Assembly: GCF_945956895.1 (NCBI RefSeq) | Contig: NZ_CAMFJF010000035.1 | Span: forward strand, 1 to 36,184 | Reading direction: 5' to 3' | DNA length: 36,184 bases | Origin: an uncultured Allobosea sp. | GTDB lineage: Bacteria > Pseudomonadota > Alphaproteobacteria > Rhizobiales > Beijerinckiaceae | Shown here: positions 32,272 through 36,184 of the stretch, piece after piece | How positions within the stretch are numbered: the first letter of the stretch is position 1 | Layout of the letters: every line of letters starts with the position of its first letter | Translations under genes and position numbers: made by a program | The notes under the pieces: generated by a model | What the model was told of the DNA's origin: nothing | Seen by the model: only the letters and a program-made list of their open reading frames with translations | Database searches by the model: none

Positions 32272-33669
32272 CTACGACTTACGGGAGACCTTCACGCCGG
32301 CCAGCAGCCCTGCGCCGGCCAGGAAGAACACGATCAACACGGCAAGCCCCGCCCGTTGGCTGGCGAAGATCGTCGTCGCCAGCGCGACCAGCGTCGGCCC
32401 CATGAAGGACGTGACCTTGCCCGACAGGGCGAAGAGCCCGAAGAACTCGCCGATGCGCCCCTCCGGCGCCAGCCGTGCCATCAGGCTGCGTGAGGCCGCC
32501 TGCATCGGCCCGGCAACGAGGCCGATCAGCAGACCCAAGCCAAGATAGACCCGCTCCGGCACTGAAGCGTAGAGCCCGTCGCCCGGCACGGGCGGGGTCG
32601 CGGGAATCACGAAGAAGATATGGTCGGCGCTGAGCGAGAGGATGCCGAGGCAAGCGAAGAGCAGGCAGGCGATCGCGCCGAGGATCACCGGCTTGCCGCC
32701 GATGGCATCGTCGAGCTTGCCGCCAGCCCAGGCGCCCAGCGTGCCGGTGATGGTCAGCAGGATGCCGAAGATGCCGAGCTCGATGGTCTGCCAGCCGAAG
32801 ACACCGGCCGCGTAGATGCCGCCGAAGGCGAAGAGCGCGACCAGCGCGTCCTGGTAGATCATGTTGGCAAGCAGGAAGCGGCCAAGCGCGGGCAGTTTCG
32901 GCAATTCGGCGAGCGTCGCCTTCAGCCGCCCGACGCCGCCTTGCGCCGCTTCCGCGAGGCTCAGGCCCGTCCTGCACGAATCCGGGGTGAGCAGGAACAT
33001 CGGCGTGACGAAGACGATGAACCAGAGCGCCGTCAGCGGGCCGGAGAAGCGGTCGCCCTCGCGCGCGGCGGCATCGAGCCCGAGGATCGGCGCGATGCCG
33101 GCCAGCGTCTTGCCGGTTTGCGGATCGGCCGCGAGCAGCCCGAGCGTGATGGCAAGCGACAGGAGACCGCCGAGATAGCCGACGGCCCAGCCCGTACCCG
33201 AAAGCCAGCCGAGCCGCTCCGGCGGCACCAGCCGCGTCATCATCGCATTGTTGAAGGTGGTGGCGAATTCGGCGCCGATCGTCGCGATGACGAAGCCGGC
33301 AAGCGCGATCGGCACGGCCGAGGCCGAACCCGGCACCGCGAACCAGAGCATGGCGGAGCCGATGACCAGGAGCGCGCCGAAGGCGGCGATCCAGGGCTTG
33401 CGCGGCCCGGTTCGGTCGGCGATGCCGCCGAGCAGGGGCGAGAGCAGGGCGATGCACAGGCCGGCGAGGCCGGTGGCATAGCCCCAGAGTGCCTGGCCGG
33501 CGGCCGCATCCCTGGCCAACGCCGAGGCGAAGAAGGGTGCGAAGACAAAGGTCGTGATCAGCGTGAAGAAGGGCTGCGCCGCCCAATCGAAGAAAATCCA
33601 CGCCGCAACCGCGCGGCGCGGCGGCCAAACAGTGGGTGGCGCTTCGGCAGGCGGGGTAGCGGGAATCAC
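32272..33669 (-). CDS. MFS transporter of the UMF1 (Atg22-like) type
   Basis: A 465-aa membrane protein with about eleven or twelve helices. The N-terminus AVAAWIFFDWAAQPFFTLITTFVFAPFF corresponds to the D-W-A-x-x-x-F motif of UMF1/Atg22-like transporters, with LLGGIADRTGPRKPWI as the MFS cytoplasmic loop. Substrate is unknown. The GTG at 33669 is chosen because it overlaps the stop of the LON-domain gene as GTGA, a usual translational-coupling junction, and because the helix begins about 28 residues later. Further upstream the frame is basic and lies inside the LON gene. Confidence 0.85.
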   Translation of the reverse strand: MIPATPPAEAPPTVWPPRRAVAAWIFFDWAAQPFFTLITTFVFAPFFASALARDAAAGQALWGYATGLAGLCIALLSPLLGGIADRTGPRKPWIAAFGALLVIGSAMLWFAVPGSASAVPIALAGFVIATIGAEFATTFNNAMMTRLVPPERLGWLSGTGWAVGYLGGLLSLAITLGLLAADPQTGKTLAGIAPILGLDAAAREGDRFSGPLTALWFIVFVTPMFLLTPDSCRTGLSLAEAAQGGVGRLKATLAELPKLPALGRFLLANMIYQDALVALFAFGGIYAAGVFGWQTIELGIFGILLTITGTLGAWAGGKLDDAIGGKPVILGAIACLLFACLGILSLSADHIFFVIPATPPVPGDGLYASVPERVYLGLGLLIGLVAGPMQAASRSLMARLAPEGRIGEFFGLFALSGKVTSFMGPTLVALATTIFASQRAGLAVLIVFFLAGAGLLAGVKVSRKS

Positions 33670-34337
33670 TGCAGGGTCGTGTCCGGGTCGCCGCCGCCGC
33701 GGGCGAGCTCGATCTCGGTGATCGCGACCAGCACCTCGGCCCGATCCTTCAGCGTTTGCGCTTCCAGGAGCGCCTGCTTCTCGCGCGGCCCGAACGGGCA
33801 CATCATCGAGAGCGCGTTGACCAGGGCTTCGTTCGGCGCCTCGTTGACGCCCTTCCAGTCGATCTTGAGGTCGTTGGCCTTGGCGAAGTCGCGGAGCGCC
33901 TTGAGCAGGCCCTTGCGGTCGACCTCCTCCTCGCCGGTGCGGGCGACGAAATCGGCGGCGAATGAGTCATAGCCGACGCGGCCCTGGCGATAGGGCGTCA
34001 TCACCGACAATTCGTCGAGCAGGCGGAACCGGCTGATCCCGGTCAGCGTGATGATGTAGCGCCCATCGCCGGTCTCGGCGAACTGGGTGATGCGGCCGAG
34101 GCAGCCGACCTTGAGCAGTGGCGGGATCTCGGGTTGGCGCCCGGTTTCCGGCTCGGGCTGGATAATGCCGATGACGCGCTCGCCTTTGAGGGCATCGTCG
34201 ATCATGGCGAGATAGCGCGGCTCGAAGATGTTGAGCGGCATCTGGCCGCGCGGCAGGAGCAATGCGCCGCCCAACGGAAAGAGCGGGATCGCCTGCGGGC
34301 AATCCTTGGCTCCTTCGTAGACGGCGTTCATGCCCAT
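33666..34337 (-). CDS. LON substrate-binding (N-terminal domain) protein
   Basis: A 223-aa stand-alone LON_substr_bdg protein: IPLFPLGGALLLPRGQMPLNIFEPRYLAMIDDALKGERVIGIIQPE, then GCLGRITQFAETGDGRYIITLTGISRFRLLDEL and the helical C-terminal half ending near the EKQALLEAQTLKDRAEVLVAITEIELA segment. It lacks the Lon ATPase and protease domains, so it is not a protease itself; it may be a substrate or adaptor factor. It lies 22 bases after the cnoX stop and overlaps the MFS start, so all three form one operon. The pairing of LON-domain and CnoX genes suggests a proteostasis role. Confidence 0.92.
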   Translation of the reverse strand: MGMNAVYEGAKDCPQAIPLFPLGGALLLPRGQMPLNIFEPRYLAMIDDALKGERVIGIIQPEPETGRQPEIPPLLKVGCLGRITQFAETGDGRYIITLTGISRFRLLDELSVMTPYRQGRVGYDSFAADFVARTGEEEVDRKGLLKALRDFAKANDLKIDWKGVNEAPNEALVNALSMMCPFGPREKQALLEAQTLKDRAEVLVAITEIELARGGGDPDTTLQ

Positions 34338-34359
34338 GCGCGCCTAGTCCTTATGCCGG

Positions 34360-35259
34360 TCAGGAGAACAGCAGAGTCGAAAGCTTGCGGCGTCCGGCGA
34401 CGCTCGCCTCGTCCATCGGGCCCCAGGCCTCGAAGAACTGCAGGAGCTGCTTGCGCGCGCCGTCGTCGTTCCACGTCCTGTCGGCCCTGATGATGGCGAC
34501 GAGATGGTCGACCGCCTCCTCGCGCTTGTCGCGGGCGTTGAGCGCGAGCGCCAGATCGAAGCGGGCCTGATGATCTTTCGGGTTGGCCGCGACCTTGGCT
34601 TCCAGCTCGGCCGTGTCGCCGAGCGAGGCGGCCTGTTCGGCGAGCTCGATCGCGGCGTGGATGGCCGTGATCGCCGGATCGGAAGCCTTGTCCTGTGGGG
34701 CCATGCCCAGAATGCCCTTGGCGCCCTCGATATCGCCGTTGTCGAGATGCAGCCGGGCTAGCCCCGCGATGGCGGCGAGGTTGTCGGGCTCGATCTCGAG
34801 CACGCCGGCATAGAGCTCGCTCGCGCCAGCAGGGTCGCCGGCGGCGATGGCAGCCGCGGCGGCCTCGATCAGCTCACCTGTCTGGCCCGGCCCCATCGGC
34901 CCGACCAGACGCTCGATGAAAGCTTTGATCTGGCCCTCGGGCTGGGCGCCCATGAAGCCGTCGATCGGCTGGCCCTGTTTGAAGGCGATCACGGCGGGAA
35001 TAGACTGGATGCCGAGCTGGCCGGGGATCTGCGGGTGCTCGTCGATGTTCATCTTGACGAGCTTGACCTTCCCGCCGGCAGCCTTGACCACCTTCTCGAT
35101 GACGGGGGTGAGCTGCTTGCAGGGGCCGCACCAGGGTGCCCAGAAATCGATCAGCACCGGCTGCTTCATCGATTCGGCGATGACGTCCTGGCGGAAGCCC
35201 TGGGTCGTGGTGTCCTTGATCAGGCCGGATTGCTCGGCCGCCTCGCCATTGACCAGCAT
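34360..35259 (-). CDS. cnoX: Thioredoxin-fold co-chaperone (YbbN/CnoX family)
   Basis: A 299-aa protein. The thioredoxin domain (about residues 20-125) has the active site W-C44-G-P-C47, then PGQLGIQSIPAVIAFKQGQPIDGFMGA. TPR-like helices follow (about 130-290: AAAAIAAGDPAGASELYAGVLEIEPDNLAAIAGLARLHLDNGD). In E. coli CnoX (YbbN) the first active-site Cys is lost; here both are present, as reported for Caulobacter-type CnoX, so reductase activity is plausible alongside holdase function with GroEL. GAAGGA precedes the ATG at 35259. It heads the operon with the LON-domain and MFS genes. Confidence 0.9.
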   Translation of the reverse strand: MLVNGEAAEQSGLIKDTTTQGFRQDVIAESMKQPVLIDFWAPWCGPCKQLTPVIEKVVKAAGGKVKLVKMNIDEHPQIPGQLGIQSIPAVIAFKQGQPIDGFMGAQPEGQIKAFIERLVGPMGPGQTGELIEAAAAAIAAGDPAGASELYAGVLEIEPDNLAAIAGLARLHLDNGDIEGAKGILGMAPQDKASDPAITAIHAAIELAEQAASLGDTAELEAKVAANPKDHQARFDLALALNARDKREEAVDHLVAIIRADRTWNDDGARKQLLQFFEAWGPMDEASVAGRRKLSTLLFS

Positions 35260-35340
35260 GGGTCGTCCTTCGTGAGATATACTGGAGGCGAGGGCATGTC
35301 CTTACGGCCGCCCGCGCAGTTGCCCCATAGATGGGGTGCT

Positions 35341-35865
35341 TCAGCCATTCTGTCCATCGGGTGGGACGGGCAAATCGACGATCAGCGGCTCATGCCCCGT
35401 GCTCCGGAAGAAGGCCAGGAGATCGTCGCGGCTGACCCGCAGCGTCGCCGTGTTGATCAGGGGATGGAAATTGACGTCCTCGCCGGTTGCGAGCGTGGCG
35501 TCCAGCACCATGGTGACCTCGCCGGCGCGATCGTTGATCACGGCGAAGGCGGTGACGGAGCCTGGCGTGACGCCGAGCTTCTCCAGCAGCAGCTCGGCCG
35601 AGCCGAAGGAGAGCCGGCCGCTGGCGCCGATCCGCTCGTGCAGGCGCTTCAGGTCGATTCGTGCGTGCGCCTCGGCCGAGACCAGAAAGATCCGCCCCTT
35701 CTTGTCCTTGAGGAACAGGTTCTTGGTGTGGTGGCCGACCATCTCGTCGCGATGCGGGGCCGTTTCGGCGACGGTGAAGACGGCCGGATGGTCGGTGCGG
35801 TGGAAGGCGATGCCTTGATCCGTGAGATAATCACAGAGCTGGTCGGACGTGACGGGCGCGGTCAT
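35341..35865 (-). CDS. Prolyl-tRNA deacylase (ProXp/YbaK-like, INS superfamily)
   Basis: A 174-aa stand-alone editing domain from the ATG at 35865. The pattern [47 protein letters not shown] is the ProXp-ala/PrdX type, with Lys48 in TKNLFL the probable catalytic lysine. Later, [36 protein letters not shown] and [33 protein letters not shown] complete the domain. It hydrolyses mischarged Ala-tRNA(Pro) or a related aminoacyl-tRNA in the cytoplasm. An ATG at 35904 would add 13 residues with no family match. No prolyl-tRNA synthetase gene is present in the window. Confidence 0.91.
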   Translation of the reverse strand: MTAPVTSDQLCDYLTDQGIAFHRTDHPAVFTVAETAPHRDEMVGHHTKNLFLKDKKGRIFLVSAEAHARIDLKRLHERIGASGRLSFGSAELLLEKLGVTPGSVTAFAVINDRAGEVTMVLDATLATGEDVNFHPLINTATLRVSRDDLLAFFRSTGHEPLIVDLPVPPDGQNG

Positions 35866-36032
35866 GGCGAAGCGATCGGTAGAGGGCAGGGTTCGAGTCG
35901 GCACCGAAAACGCCTGTCGGAACGGCGGGAACGGGCCGGATGATGCCTATCCTCGCCGGGCGCCGGCAGCAAGACAGGGCCGGCGAATTCGCGCTTTTGT
36001 GGAAGGCGGCAAAAAAACTTTCACAAGGGTGC

Positions 36033-36061
36033 TTGCGCTTCGCGGCGCTTTGGGGCAATAA
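36033..36061 (+). promoter_or_regulatory. Promoter of the tRNA-Gly gene
   Basis: TTGCGC at 36033-36038, a 17-bp spacer and CAATAA at 36056-36061 stand 38 bases before the tRNA, after an A-rich patch at 36011-36017 that could be an UP-like element. A GC-rich discriminator follows, as is common for stringently controlled RNA genes. Confidence 0.5.
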
Positions 36062-36099
36062 CCCGGCCGCGCCGCCAACACGGCGCGACTGTCTCGGAT

Positions 36100-36174
36100 G
36101 CGGGTGTAGCTCAGGGGTAGAGCACAACCTTGCCAAGGTTGGGGTCGAGGGTTCGAATCCCTTCGCCCGCTCCA
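36100..36174 (+). tRNA. tRNA-Gly (anticodon GCC)
   Basis: The acceptor stem GCGGGTG pairs with CGCCCGC, the discriminator is T and CCA is encoded. The D arm contains GTAGCTCAGGGGTAGAGC. The anticodon arm is CAACC, loop TTGCCAA, GGTTG, with anticodon GCC at 36132-36134. The T arm reads GAGGGTTCGAATCCCTT. All canonical positions are present, giving a 75-nt gene. Confidence 0.98.
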
Positions 36175-36184
36175 GACAATCTCA

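Noticed and set aside
36100..36184. tRNA-Gly as an integration site for a mobile element
   Set aside because: The window ends 10 bases after the tRNA, so neither an attachment repeat nor an integrase can be seen.

Overview
The window is a high-GC chromosomal segment of an alphaproteobacterium, most likely a member of the Hyphomicrobiales (Rhizobiales), possibly near Bosea or Methylobacterium. That assignment rests on gene content: a TorF-type porin, an IalB-family periplasmic protein, argJ near mutT, a cysteine-free Fur/Mur regulator, a CGPC-type YbbN/CnoX co-chaperone, and an ornithine decarboxylase with a bacterial homospermidine synthase. It is inferred from protein families, not from a marker-gene comparison. 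There is no phage, plasmid, IS element, CRISPR array or defence locus; the genes are mostly housekeeping and envelope functions.

Layout. Positions 1-3.5 kb (minus strand) hold a partial TorF porin, a YkuD-type lipoprotein and accA. From 3.6 to 6.5 kb a methyltransferase is divergent from a tight gloB / DUF985 cupin / GNAT operon. From 6.6 to 12.4 kb lie a DUF2938 membrane protein, a ROK-kinase relative that seems internally deleted, a DUF3772 MscS channel with a CAP-domain lipoprotein, and a YcaQ-type glycosylase. From 12.4 to 15.5 kb a minus-strand operon reads argJ, EamA exporter, small lipoprotein, mutT. A parvulin-type foldase is divergent from secA (15.7-19.7 kb). Then come an IalB-like protein, an SPFH/NfeD pair, serA with a good promoter, a 58-aa protein, a luciferase-like monooxygenase, a fur/mur gene with an operator inside its promoter, a small GNAT, and a Tat-exported glucan-biosynthesis protein (to 27.8 kb).

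The most interesting part is 28.0-32.3 kb, a polyamine locus: ornithine decarboxylase, GNAT acetyltransferase, homospermidine synthase. The decarboxylase has a leader of roughly 440 nt with several hairpins, where the known speF RNA is expected. Between the decarboxylase and the acetyltransferase is a compact four-way-junction RNA candidate (29728-29833) with a 10-bp closing helix, followed by a hairpin against the acetyltransferase Shine-Dalgarno sequence. A third long hairpin precedes homospermidine synthase. I do not recognise the four-way junction as a known RNA family. The locus ends in a composite inverted repeat whose two 52-nt arms differ by compensatory changes.

The right end (32.3-35.9 kb, minus strand) carries a cnoX / LON-domain / UMF1-type MFS operon and a ProXp-like tRNA deacylase. 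A tRNA-Gly(GCC) with its own promoter closes the window on the plus strand.

At least six further intergenic regions hold long palindromic elements, usually bounded by CGTCAT and ATGACG. They fall into several sequence families and look like REP/BIME-type repeats.
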